This document shows, piece by piece, positions 1 to 8,265 of a stretch of DNA of 64,000 nt. The notes beneath the pieces are model-generated. The model had not been told where the DNA came from and made no database searches. It saw only the letters and a program-made list of their open reading frames with translations. This stretch comes from Oscillospiraceae bacterium (GTDB lineage: Bacteria > Bacillota > Clostridia > Oscillospirales > Acutalibacteraceae). The stretch lies in the NCBI GenBank assembly GCA_902769255.1, contig CACXOM010000001.1, forward strand, positions 142,734-206,733, read 5' to 3'. How positions within the stretch are numbered: position 1 is the first letter of the stretch; every line of letters starts with the position of its first letter. Both the position numbers and the translations under genes were made by a program.

Positions 1-617
1 ATATAATAAACGCCGTAAGTTGTTTTTAATTCATCCAATGCTTTATATGCATTTTTAAAATCAGACTTTTTGGAGTCGTTATCTACAAAGTCGCCTGCAA
101 TTATAACAATATCGGGATTTAATTTCTGTATTTTTTCTGTTTCTTTTGCGAATTCATCACCGTTTAGCGTTGCGCCCAAATGAACATCTGCAATCTCAAC
201 TACTCGAATACTTTTTCTTCCTAAATTCTTCGAAGTATAAACAGTATAATCGGTTCTATAAATATGATGAGCAAAAAACCAACCGAAACTTAAATAAATG
301 ACGGTAAGCAGAATTGCAAATCCACCCGCATAATATCTTTTAAAATCTTCTTTTCTTAGTTTTTTAATAATAAAAGCAACAAAATCGCAAATAAGCCAAA
401 TGACTGCCAAATGTAATATAATTACAGTCACTGTATATATATTTACTAATTTTGTCCAAATGCTAAAAAAAATAAGTAAAACTAACGCTATAGTAGTCAA
501 TGGTGCATTTTTTGGGTTGATGCATTGAATAAACTTAAATTTACGAATACGAAATGCAATAACAATAAAAGAAAAGAACCAGATTAACAGAAAAATTCCC
601 AAAAAAACATAAAACAT
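1..617 (-). CDS. Membrane-anchored metallophosphoesterase (partial)
   Basis: I translated this by hand from an ATG at 617, preceded on the minus strand by GGAGA. The frame stays open to the window edge, so the C-terminus is missing. The first 120 or so residues are hydrophobic (about four membrane segments, beginning MFYVFLGIFLLIW). They are followed by a calcineurin-like phosphoesterase start: IADVHLG (metal-binding Asp-His) and, about 40 residues later, AGDFVD. This matches YkuE/YaeI-type phosphoesterases with an N-terminal membrane domain. The substrate cannot be told. The gene lies downstream of the AEC carrier gene on the same strand and may be its operon mate. Confidence 0.8.
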   Translation of the reverse strand, partial: MFYVFLGIFLLIWFFSFIVIAFRIRKFKFIQCINPKNAPLTTIALVLLIFFSIWTKLVNIYTVTVIILHLAVIWLICDFVAFIIKKLRKEDFKRYYAGGFAILLTVIYLSFGWFFAHHIYRTDYTVYTSKNLGRKSIRVVEIADVHLGATLNGDEFAKETEKIQKLNPDIVIIAGDFVDNDSKKSDFKNAYKALDELKTTYGVYY

Positions 618-642
618 AATTATCTCCTAAATCTTGCAAAAA

Positions 643-1569
643 CTACATTTTTGCAAATGCTAAAATTAAAGGCATTGTGATAATTGAAAGAATTGTGGTA
701 ATTGTAACTATTTTTAAGCCTAAATCAGCGTCAGCTTTAAATTTTGAAGCCAAAATAATTGTGTTTACCGCCGTAGGTGCGCTTGCCGGTAACACACAGC
801 AACCGAGCAAAACGCCCGAAAGCCCGAATATGTATTTAAATAGTAAAAATGCTAATATTGGTACTATAATCATTCTGCCGAAAATTACTGTCCACATTTT
901 TTTGCTGAACAGTCCTGTTTTAATGTTTGAGCGAGAGAAATAATAACCTAAAACAAACATTGCAAGCGGAGTGTTAAGTTCGGAAATCGATGCAATAGGT
1001 GAAGATAAAACTTCGGGCAAATGTAATTTTAATAAAAACAAAGGCAAGCCTATTAAAACGCCGATTGTACCGGGATTTAATATGATTTTTAATCGGTTTT
1101 TAGAGCCTTTTTTGTATATAGAAATGCCGTAAGTCCATTGAACGACATTAAAAACTATTAAATAAGCAGAGCCGTAAAAAACGCCTTTTTCGCCAAAAAC
1201 CGCATTTGCAAGCGGTATTCCCATATAGCCTGCATTTGAAAAGATTAAAGCAAAGCGCAAAACGCTTCTTTTTCTAAAATCTTTATCAAAAACAGCATAA
1301 GAAAACACAATTGCTATAATATGCGAAATAAAAGCGCAAGCCGCCGCGATACCGAGCGAGGTTATTGTATCGGCGGTGAATTTTACACTTAAAAAAGAAT
1401 TAATAATCAAACACGGTGTTACAACATATAACAAAATATTTACAATACCGTCTTTGATTTTATTGTTTATTAATTTTGTTTTTGCACAAATAAAACCGGC
1501 AGCAATAAGCACAAAGAGTATTGCTACCTGTTCAACAAGATTTAAAGCGTTTGTAAAAAAACTATTCAA
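643..1569 (-). CDS. AEC-family (auxin efflux carrier-type) transporter
   Basis: A polytopic membrane protein of 308 residues with about ten hydrophobic segments in the two-halves arrangement of AEC carriers. Family-like features are IAAGFICAKTKLI near the N-terminus and LPASAPTAVNTIILA near the C-terminus. The open frame extends to 1608, but I place the start at the TTG at 1569, which has GAGGAG just upstream and follows the preceding gene's stop by 4 bases. AEC proteins export or import small organic acids such as malate. The substrate here is unknown. It is the downstream gene of a minus-strand operon with the cyclophilin and glycosyltransferase. Confidence 0.85.
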   Translation of the reverse strand: MNSFFTNALNLVEQVAILFVLIAAGFICAKTKLINNKIKDGIVNILLYVVTPCLIINSFLSVKFTADTITSLGIAAACAFISHIIAIVFSYAVFDKDFRKRSVLRFALIFSNAGYMGIPLANAVFGEKGVFYGSAYLIVFNVVQWTYGISIYKKGSKNRLKIILNPGTIGVLIGLPLFLLKLHLPEVLSSPIASISELNTPLAMFVLGYYFSRSNIKTGLFSKKMWTVIFGRMIIVPILAFLLFKYIFGLSGVLLGCCVLPASAPTAVNTIILASKFKADADLGLKIVTITTILSIITMPLILAFAKM

Positions 1570-1573
1570 TGTT

Positions 1574-2179
1574 TTACTCCTCGCAAATGTAAGTTTCGGC
1601 TGATTCAATAACTACATCTTCTACAGGTTTGTCAGCGGGACCTGTTTGAACATTAGCAATTTTATCAACAATGTCCATTCCGCTTACTGCCTGACCGAAT
1701 ACGCTGTGACGAAAATCAAGATGCGGTGTACCGCCTAAATTTTTATAATTTTCAACACATTCTTGCGGGAAAGCCTCACCGCCAATATCTTCCATTTGCT
1801 GAATTAACCCTTCGGGTACATTATCGCATTGAACAATGAAAAATTGGCTGCCGTTTGTGTTCGGACCTGCGTTTGCCATTGAAAGAGCGCCTCGGTAATT
1901 GCGGAGTTTTGGAGTAAACTCATCTTCAAAAGGAGCGCCGAAAACCGATTCGCCACCCATTCCTGTACCTGTGGGGTCGCCGCCTTGAATCATAAAATCT
2001 TTTATAACTCTGTGAAAAATTATTCCGTTGTAATAACCGTTTTTAATGTGGGTTGTAAAGTTTTCAACTGTTTTTGGTGCAAGGTCTGGAAAAAGTTTAA
2101 ACTTAATTTCACCCATGTTTGTTTTTAAAACAGCGACAGTATCGCCTTTTTTAATCGGTTCTAATTGCATTTTACTCAT
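1574..2179 (-). CDS. Cyclophilin-type peptidyl-prolyl isomerase
   Basis: 201 residues forming a single cyclophilin domain. It speeds cis-trans isomerisation at proline bonds. Recognisable motifs are [19 protein letters not shown] (containing the catalytic FHR-QGGD segment), the [19 protein letters not shown] core and [17 protein letters not shown]. There is no signal peptide, so it is probably cytosolic. The ATG overlaps the stop of the upstream glycosyltransferase gene (ATGA), and GAGGAAG sits 8 bases before it, which implies translational coupling. A second in-frame ATG three codons later is less well placed. Confidence 0.95.
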   Translation of the reverse strand: MSKMQLEPIKKGDTVAVLKTNMGEIKFKLFPDLAPKTVENFTTHIKNGYYNGIIFHRVIKDFMIQGGDPTGTGMGGESVFGAPFEDEFTPKLRNYRGALSMANAGPNTNGSQFFIVQCDNVPEGLIQQMEDIGGEAFPQECVENYKNLGGTPHLDFRHSVFGQAVSGMDIVDKIANVQTGPADKPVEDVVIESAETYICEE

Positions 2180-3384
2180 TTTTGTAACTTCCTCATCTTT
2201 CTCTTTTTTTGCTGTAATTTTTTTATTTTATGCTCTTCAATAATTTCTTCATACCGCTTGCAAGCGGCTTTTACCGAATCTTCCCAAGAACAGTAAATTT
2301 CATTTTGAGCATTAATTCCTATTTGTTTTAAGTTGTCTAAATCTTGAATTGCGTTTAAAATTACTTCTTTTAAACTGTTTGAGTTTTCTTCACACAAAAA
2401 ACCATTTTGATTATGATAAATTCCTTCAGAAGCGCAACTGCGTTTAATAAGTACCGAGGGCAAAGCGCAAGCTGCCGATTCCATAACAACAAGGCCTGAA
2501 GTATCGTAAGTTGAGGGGAAAAGAAATAAATCGCCAATAGAATAATAATCACGAAGTCTTTCTCTATCATAAATTGCGCCTGTAAATCTGCATTTATCAT
2601 AAATATTTAGTTGTCTTGCATACTGTTCCATAGCAGGTCGGTCGCTACCGTCACCTACAAAAACCATTTTATAACGCAAATTATTCGGCATTTTATGAAG
2701 TGCATTTAAAATAAGACGTATATTTTTATACCACATCATTCTGCCTACAAATAAAAACACAATTTCATCAGGCTCAATATTTAAAAACTCTTTTAATTTT
2801 TTAACTCTTTTTTCGTCTGATTTTCCTTTTTTAAAATCGGTGCCGTTTCGCATAACTCTGTAAGCACCAGTGTAGCCTATATTTCTCAAACTTTCAACCG
2901 AGCCTTCACTTACCACCCAAACTTCATCAGCAAGTTTAATGTTGTTTTTAACAAAATCGGTTGAAATTTTCTTAAAAGGCTTTAGTTTCATTCTTTTTTC
3001 AAACTCAACATCAAATTTTGTGTGGTAGGTGAATACAACAGGTATTTTCTTTTTGTTGAAACCTACTAATTCGTTTGCGACCAAAGAGGATACAAACGGA
3101 GCGTGAACATGAATTAAGTCAAACTTTTTTTCTTTTAAAACAGAAAGAGCTTTTACAGGCAAAATATTGCCCATTCTGTAACCTAATTTTTTTGAAATCG
3201 GTACAGAACTGTATCTTAATACATCAAAATCATAATCATCAATAACATTAGGGTAGCGGGGGGTAACAACAGTACATTGACCACCGTGTTTTGTTATTAT
3301 ATCAGCATAATTAAAAACCGTATTTGCCACGCCGTCAATAGTCGGCGGAAAAGAATCGTTAAACAATCCTATATTATATTTCAT
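2176..3384 (-). CDS. Glycosyltransferase family 4 (GT4)
   Basis: 402 residues with a GT-B fold. The N-terminal domain begins [20 protein letters not shown] with the HVHAPF motif. The C-terminal nucleotide-sugar domain contains [15 protein letters not shown] and the EX7E-like segment [22 protein letters not shown]. This pattern is typical of diacylglycerol glucosyltransferase and mannosyltransferase relatives that act at the membrane inner face, so a role in glycolipid or lipoteichoic acid anchor synthesis is plausible but inferred. The start is set at 3384 (MKYNIGLF), preceded by GGAAG at 7 bases. The longer frame to 3411 has no better ribosome site. It is the first gene of the operon running into the cyclophilin and AEC genes. 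Confidence 0.88.
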   Translation of the reverse strand: MKYNIGLFNDSFPPTIDGVANTVFNYADIITKHGGQCTVVTPRYPNVIDDYDFDVLRYSSVPISKKLGYRMGNILPVKALSVLKEKKFDLIHVHAPFVSSLVANELVGFNKKKIPVVFTYHTKFDVEFEKRMKLKPFKKISTDFVKNNIKLADEVWVVSEGSVESLRNIGYTGAYRVMRNGTDFKKGKSDEKRVKKLKEFLNIEPDEIVFLFVGRMMWYKNIRLILNALHKMPNNLRYKMVFVGDGSDRPAMEQYARQLNIYDKCRFTGAIYDRERLRDYYSIGDLFLFPSTYDTSGLVVMESAACALPSVLIKRSCASEGIYHNQNGFLCEENSNSLKEVILNAIQDLDNLKQIGINAQNEIYCSWEDSVKAACKRYEEIIEEHKIKKLQQKKRKMRKLQK

Positions 3385-3457
3385 ATATTCACTTCCGTTT
3401 CTTTTAAACATTTTACAATATATTCCTTATATATTCAAGCTTTTTTTGCAAAAAATA

Positions 3458-3484
3458 TAGCGTTAAGCTTAAAACTTAACGCTA
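3458..3484 (-). terminator. Terminator downstream of copA
   Basis: A ten-base stem (TAGCGTTAAG/CTTAACGCTA) with a 7-base loop. On the minus strand it is followed by a run of T. It separates copA from the glycosyltransferase operon. Confidence 0.75.
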
Positions 3485-3500
3485 CTTTTTAAAAGAATTT

Positions 3501-3704
3501 TTAACCTATGAATTTATAACCTTCGTTTTCAATGGCTTTTTTAATCTTTTCATCATCAATTTCTTGTTTTAAATTGATTAAAGCACTACCTTTTTTGTGC
3601 GAAACTTCTGCGCTAATTACTTCATCTAAACTTTCGAGTGCCTTTTTTACATGAGCTTCGCAATGCTCGCACATCATACCTTCAATTTTTACTTCTTTTT
3701 CCAT
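3501..3704 (-). CDS. Possible internally initiated CopZ-like copper chaperone
   Basis: Inside copA, in the same frame, an ATG at 3704 is preceded by AAAGGAAC about 10 bases upstream. Translation from here would give a free 67-residue HMA protein (MEKEVKIEGMMCEHCEAHV...), the usual size of CopZ, with the Cu-binding CxxC. The fused reading is also open, so both products may be made. This is an inference from the ribosome-site-like sequence. Alternatively the domain exists only as part of CopA. Confidence 0.4.
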   Translation of the reverse strand: MEKEVKIEGMMCEHCEAHVKKALESLDEVISAEVSHKKGSALINLKQEIDDEKIKKAIENEGYKFIG

Positions 3705-5975
3705 AGTTTTTTGTTCCTTTCGTGTGTTTTTCTTGAAAAATCTATTTTTTTCTAAATTATAAAGATTTAATCTTAAAGCGTTTGTTACAACGCAAAAACT
3801 TGACAAACTCATAGCAGCGGCACCAAACATAGGGTTTAACTGCCAGCCTAATAAACCAATAAACACTCCAGCTGCAAGGGGAATACCGATAACATTGTAA
3901 ATAAAAGCCCAAAATAAGTTTTGGTGAATATTTCTTATTGTTAATTTGCTAAGGCGAATTGCTTTAACCAAATCGCTTAAAACGCTTTTTACTATAACAA
4001 TATCGGCAGCGTCAATCGCAACATCTGTTCCTGCACCTATTGCAACAGAACTGTCAGCGGCGCTTAAAGCAGGAGCGTCATTTATGCCGTCGCCGACCAT
4101 TAAAACTTTACCGCTGCGCTTTAACTTATCAATAATCTGTTTTTTGCCTTCGGGCAATACTTCGGAAATTACTTCATCAACACCGCTTTGTTTTGCAATA
4201 ACTTCAGCGGTTTTTTCGTTGTCACCCGTAAGCATTACCACTTTAATGCCAATTTTTTGCAAACTCTTTATAGCGTTTGGGCTATCAGGTTTAATTGTAT
4301 CAGCAACCGCTATAACTCCGATTAATTCGTTTTCGTTTGCAAAAATTAGCGGTGTTTTGCCTTTTGAAGTCAGTTTGTCAAGCTCTTCTTCTGTTGTTTT
4401 ATCTACTTTTACTATTTTGCTTATAAATTTGAAATTTCCGCCGAAATACATATTATTATTAATTTTTGCCGAAATTCCGTTGCCTGCAATTACTTTAAAA
4501 TCATCAATTTCAAAAGCGACAGCATCATCTTTTTCACAATAATCAACAATCGCTTTAGCAAGTGGGTGCTCGCTTCTTTTTTCAAGCGAATAAGCGATTT
4601 TTAATAAATCGTCTTTTTCATAATCACCAAAAGGAATAATATCTGTTAAAGAGGGTTCGCCTTTGGTAACGGTTCCTGTTTTGTCGAGCGCAACAATATT
4701 TACTTTACCTAAATTTTCAAGAGCGGTTGCATTTTTAAACAAAATTCCGCTTTTTGCGCCTATTCCGTTGCCTACCATTATTGCAACGGGAGTTGCAAGT
4801 CCTAAAGCACAAGGGCAAGAGATTACTAAAACAGATATAGCACGGGCAAGTGAAAAGTTAAGTGTTTGCCCAATAATCAGCCAACAAATAAAAGTAATTA
4901 TTGCAATTGCAATAACAACGGGAACAAAAACGCCCGAAACTTTATCGGCAATTTTTGCTATTGGCGCTTTTGAAGAAGCTGCATCATTAACCATTTTAAT
5001 TATTTGTGAAATAGTTGTGTCTTCGCCGACTTTTTGCGCTTTACACCTTAAAAATCCCGATTTGTTAATTGTGCCTGAAAAAACTTTATCGCCTGCAATT
5101 TTATCAACAGGAATGCTTTCGCCTGTTAAAGATGATTCGTCAATTGCACTTTCACCTGATAAAATCACGCCGTCAACCGCAACGCTCTCACCGGGATAAA
5201 CTACAAATTCATCGCCTACTGAAATTTGCTCAATAGGAACTGTTATTTCTTCTCCGTCTTTTATAATTTTTACTGTTTTCGCTTGCAAATTCATTAAACT
5301 TTTTAATGCGTTTGTAGTTTTGCCTTTTGAAAAAGATTCAAGCGTTTTGCCAACTGTTATCAGCGTTAAAACCATTGCAGAAGATTCAAAATAAAAGTCG
5401 TTATGCAAAATGTTCATAGCCGTCTCGCTTGAAACGGTTGTTATTTTAAACAAAGAATAAACGCTGTAAACAAAACCTGCTAACGAGCCTAAAGCAATTA
5501 GAGAATCCATATTAGGCGAGCGTTTGAAAAGCGCGCGAAATCCGTTTATAAAAAAGTTTTGATTAATTATCATAACAATAATGCAAAGAAGCATTTGCGT
5601 TATACCTATTGCAATGTGATTGTGTTCAAAAAATGAGGGGAGAGGGAATCCCCACATAGTGTGTCCCATTGAAAAATACATCAAAGCAATTAAGAATAAA
5701 ACCGATAGAATGAGTCTTTTTATCAGTTTTGGTGTAGTTTTATCAACTAAATCGTCTGTTTTGTTGCGAGTGTTTTCGCCAAAAGCTTTTGCGTTGTAAC
5801 CTGCTTTTTCAACAGCATCTATTATTACCGATTTTTCAGCCGAACCGTCAACAGTCATAGAATTGGTCAAAAGATTTACAGAGCAGGAATTTACTCCTTC
5901 TACTGCTTTAACCGCTTTTTCTACTCTTGCAGAACAAGCAGCGCAAGTCATTCCGCCTACTGAATATTTATCCAT
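3501..5975 (-). CDS. copA: Copper-translocating P-type ATPase with C-terminal CopZ-like domain
   Basis: A P1B-type ATPase of 824 residues that exports Cu(I). In order it has an N-terminal HMA domain (GGMTCAACSARV), membrane segments, the TGES actuator motif, the intramembrane SCPCALGLATP copper site, the DKTGT phosphorylation site, the HP motif (SEHPLAKAI), GDGINDAP, and the last two membrane helices. A short linker then leads to a second HMA domain (GMMCEHCEAHV) at the C-terminus. Two-ended HMA placement is uncommon, because CopZ is usually a separate gene. The start is chosen at 5975 (MDKYSVGG), with GGAGG 10 bases upstream. No copY/csoR regulator is visible nearby. Confidence 0.95.
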   Translation of the reverse strand: MDKYSVGGMTCAACSARVEKAVKAVEGVNSCSVNLLTNSMTVDGSAEKSVIIDAVEKAGYNAKAFGENTRNKTDDLVDKTTPKLIKRLILSVLFLIALMYFSMGHTMWGFPLPSFFEHNHIAIGITQMLLCIIVMIINQNFFINGFRALFKRSPNMDSLIALGSLAGFVYSVYSLFKITTVSSETAMNILHNDFYFESSAMVLTLITVGKTLESFSKGKTTNALKSLMNLQAKTVKIIKDGEEITVPIEQISVGDEFVVYPGESVAVDGVILSGESAIDESSLTGESIPVDKIAGDKVFSGTINKSGFLRCKAQKVGEDTTISQIIKMVNDAASSKAPIAKIADKVSGVFVPVVIAIAIITFICWLIIGQTLNFSLARAISVLVISCPCALGLATPVAIMVGNGIGAKSGILFKNATALENLGKVNIVALDKTGTVTKGEPSLTDIIPFGDYEKDDLLKIAYSLEKRSEHPLAKAIVDYCEKDDAVAFEIDDFKVIAGNGISAKINNNMYFGGNFKFISKIVKVDKTTEEELDKLTSKGKTPLIFANENELIGVIAVADTIKPDSPNAIKSLQKIGIKVVMLTGDNEKTAEVIAKQSGVDEVISEVLPEGKKQIIDKLKRSGKVLMVGDGINDAPALSAADSSVAIGAGTDVAIDAADIVIVKSVLSDLVKAIRLSKLTIRNIHQNLFWAFIYNVIGIPLAAGVFIGLLGWQLNPMFGAAAMSLSSFCVVTNALRLNLYNLEKNRFFKKNTRKEQKTMEKEVKIEGMMCEHCEAHVKKALESLDEVISAEVSHKKGSALINLKQEIDDEKIKKAIENEGYKFIG

Positions 5976-6066
5976 TTTACACCAACCTCCAAACAATTGA
6001 GCATTCATTCAACTGTTATTATATATCTAATTGTGTGTTTTGTCAATGCAATTAACAAAAAATTAA

Positions 6067-6094
6067 CAAACGGCGAATTTTCATTCGCCGTTTG
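6067..6094 (-). terminator. Terminator of the MMPL/heptad-repeat operon
   Basis: An eleven-base stem CAAACGGCGAA/TTCGCCGTTTG with a 6-base loop, lying just after the stop of the repeat protein on the minus strand. A T-rich stretch follows on the minus strand, upstream of copA. Confidence 0.75.
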
Positions 6095-6101
6095 TATTAT
6101 T

Positions 6102-8261
6102 TTATTTAGATATTTCCGCAGATTTGTAAATAAATTTAACTGAGCCCGGCATATTATCAGCAATACCGCTAAAAGATTTGTAATTCTGCGAAACTTCTAC
6201 AGTTGCTTTAAATCTGTTATAAAGCTCTTTAACATCTTTATTGTAAACATCGGTAATTTTTTTAATGCCTTGATTGTTAAACTCTTTCAATCCGTTAGAA
6301 AGCTTCATTGAGCCGTCTTTTAGTTGATTAATACCGCTTTTTAGTTTCGGAGTGCTTGAATCTAATGTTGCAATTCCGTTGTAAAGTTTTACAATTCCGT
6401 TTGCAAATTGTTTGCTGCCGTTTGCTAATTGTTCAGCGCCGTCATTAAGTTCGGCAGTACCGTTTTTAAGTTTATAAGTACCGTTTTTAAGTTGTGTTGC
6501 ACCACTATAAGCTTTTGAAACGCCGTTGGTATAGTCTTTTATTCCTTGATAGAATTTGTTGTAACTGTCAAGCTGGTTTTTAAGCTCTTTTAAACTTTCA
6601 ACGCCTTTTTTAGCATCTTCAATCGCTTTTGAAATTTGTTGTTGCACTTCTTCGGATTTTAGCTTTTGTGAAATAGTTTCATCTATTGTTTCTTGAGTTT
6701 TTGAATTAATAGTTGCTTTTATGTCGCTGGAATTCATTTGTGCTTCAACAGCGTTGTCAATTTGTGTTTGTTGTTCTTGCGAAATAAGTCCTGCTTCAAC
6801 CGCTTGTTTGTATTGCTCATAAGTCATACTCATAGTAGCGAGAACTTTTTCAAGAACAGTTTGCCTTACAGCAACTTCAACCTGTGTTTTGATATATGCT
6901 CGTTGTTCTTCAACAGCGGCGGTAATTTTCTCTTTTGCTGTTTGAGTTGCCATTGCTCTTACATTTGATTCACTTAAAGAATTAATTGTTTTTTCAAGAA
7001 CGCTTGAATAATTGCTTATTTTAAGCTTTTCAACTGTAAGACCGTTTGCTTTTATTTGAGTGTTTGCAGCGGAAAGCAGGGTATTAAACACTTGTTTTGC
7101 GCCACTCTTTAATTCGTCGTTATTAGAAGAAAGAGTGCCAAGACCAGAATACAACTGGTAAACACCGTTATATAAATCACCAGATTTATCGTTTAATAAA
7201 CCCGTTGCATCTTTTATAGTTTTGGTTCCCGAAACTATATCGTTTGATTTTTCTTTTAAAACTTTTGCTCCGCTTGTCAATTTTTTAACTCCTTTTATTA
7301 AGTCGTCAGATTTATCGAGCAAAGTTGAAATTCCTTTATAAAGACTGCTTGAGCCGTCAATAATTTTATTCATTCCATCGGTCAATTGGTTGAGTTTATC
7401 GTCAATCTCGTTTATTTTATCATCTGTTTTGTCAAGGTCAATATCGTTAAATACTTCATTTGTTGCAACGGTTAAGGTTGTAGAAAGTTCAAAATCGGTA
7501 ACATCGGCGGTAATTTCAAAATAATTCGGCAAGTCAATATTAGTGTTTTCTAAATCGAGATTTTCATTCATTCCCGGTAAAGAAAAGCCGATTACATAGG
7601 TTTTATCGCCGTCATTAATTATTTTACCGTTTGATACTTCAACATTTGAAAAATTGTCGTTATTGAGAATCGTTCCGGTAAGCATTATATAAGGTACATA
7701 TATTTTTGTTTTTTGACCGTTAATAACTTTTTCTTCAAATTGGCGGTTTTCATAATCAAAACGAATTTTAACTTTACCACTTTTTCCTGCGAGTTCTTCT
7801 GCAGAAATTTCGTTGCCGTCAAGCGCGTAACTGATTGAAACATCAACAGGAATTTGCTTTTCGGTTTCGCCCTTATAATAAATATCTTTACCATCGGCAT
7901 TCCAAACAGTTGCGTTTTCTTTGTCAATAGTGTATTTTTCATCTCCGCCGACGTTTTCAATATTTTTAAGATTGGTAAAATCTTTTATTGTTTTTTTCTT
8001 TTCGCTGTTTTTGAGCCAATTTGTAACATAAATCTTATCGATTTCACCGCTTGACTTTGTCATAACATAAACGGTTTCTTCTTTAGAATTTTTTTCATCT
8101 GAAGATTTTTGGCTTTGTTTTTCACTTTTTTCTTCGGTTTTTACACTTTTTTCTTCAGCTTTTTTGGTTGAAGTTGTGTTATAAGCATAAACGCTTATAC
8201 TTCCAAACAAAATGCTTAAAGATAAAACAGTAATAATTATTTTGTTAATTGTTTTTTTCAT
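6102..8261 (-). CDS. Secreted heptad-repeat (xxxLxxG) coiled protein
   Basis: 719 residues. The start is at 8261 (MKKTINKIIITVLSLS), preceded by AGAAGG at 8 bases. The N-terminal 25 residues form a signal peptide ending near VYA, and a Lys/Glu/Ser-rich linker follows. A globular region (about 80-280) comes next. The second half is full of short repeats such as LKNGTYKLKNGTAELNDGAEQLANGSKQFANG, the leucine/glycine heptads seen in YhgE/Pip-type and MMPL-associated proteins. There is no C-terminal anchor or LPXTG. It starts 5 bases past the MMPL gene's stop, so the two are surely co-transcribed. The exact function is unknown; an extracytoplasmic accessory to the exporter is my inference. Confidence 0.8.
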   Translation of the reverse strand: MKKTINKIIITVLSLSILFGSISVYAYNTTSTKKAEEKSVKTEEKSEKQSQKSSDEKNSKEETVYVMTKSSGEIDKIYVTNWLKNSEKKKTIKDFTNLKNIENVGGDEKYTIDKENATVWNADGKDIYYKGETEKQIPVDVSISYALDGNEISAEELAGKSGKVKIRFDYENRQFEEKVINGQKTKIYVPYIMLTGTILNNDNFSNVEVSNGKIINDGDKTYVIGFSLPGMNENLDLENTNIDLPNYFEITADVTDFELSTTLTVATNEVFNDIDLDKTDDKINEIDDKLNQLTDGMNKIIDGSSSLYKGISTLLDKSDDLIKGVKKLTSGAKVLKEKSNDIVSGTKTIKDATGLLNDKSGDLYNGVYQLYSGLGTLSSNNDELKSGAKQVFNTLLSAANTQIKANGLTVEKLKISNYSSVLEKTINSLSESNVRAMATQTAKEKITAAVEEQRAYIKTQVEVAVRQTVLEKVLATMSMTYEQYKQAVEAGLISQEQQTQIDNAVEAQMNSSDIKATINSKTQETIDETISQKLKSEEVQQQISKAIEDAKKGVESLKELKNQLDSYNKFYQGIKDYTNGVSKAYSGATQLKNGTYKLKNGTAELNDGAEQLANGSKQFANGIVKLYNGIATLDSSTPKLKSGINQLKDGSMKLSNGLKEFNNQGIKKITDVYNKDVKELYNRFKATVEVSQNYKSFSGIADNMPGSVKFIYKSAEISK

Positions 8262-8265
8262 AAAA

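Noticed and set aside
3946-4542. 198-codon open frame on the plus strand
   Set aside because: Antisense to copA. Its protein is low-complexity (Ser/Thr/Ile/Ala) as expected for a shadow frame, and there is no ribosome site.
6102-8261. Repetitive coding region that could look like a DNA repeat array
   Set aside because: The repeats are protein heptads (leucine/glycine), not conserved at DNA level. It is not CRISPR or a tandem DNA repeat.
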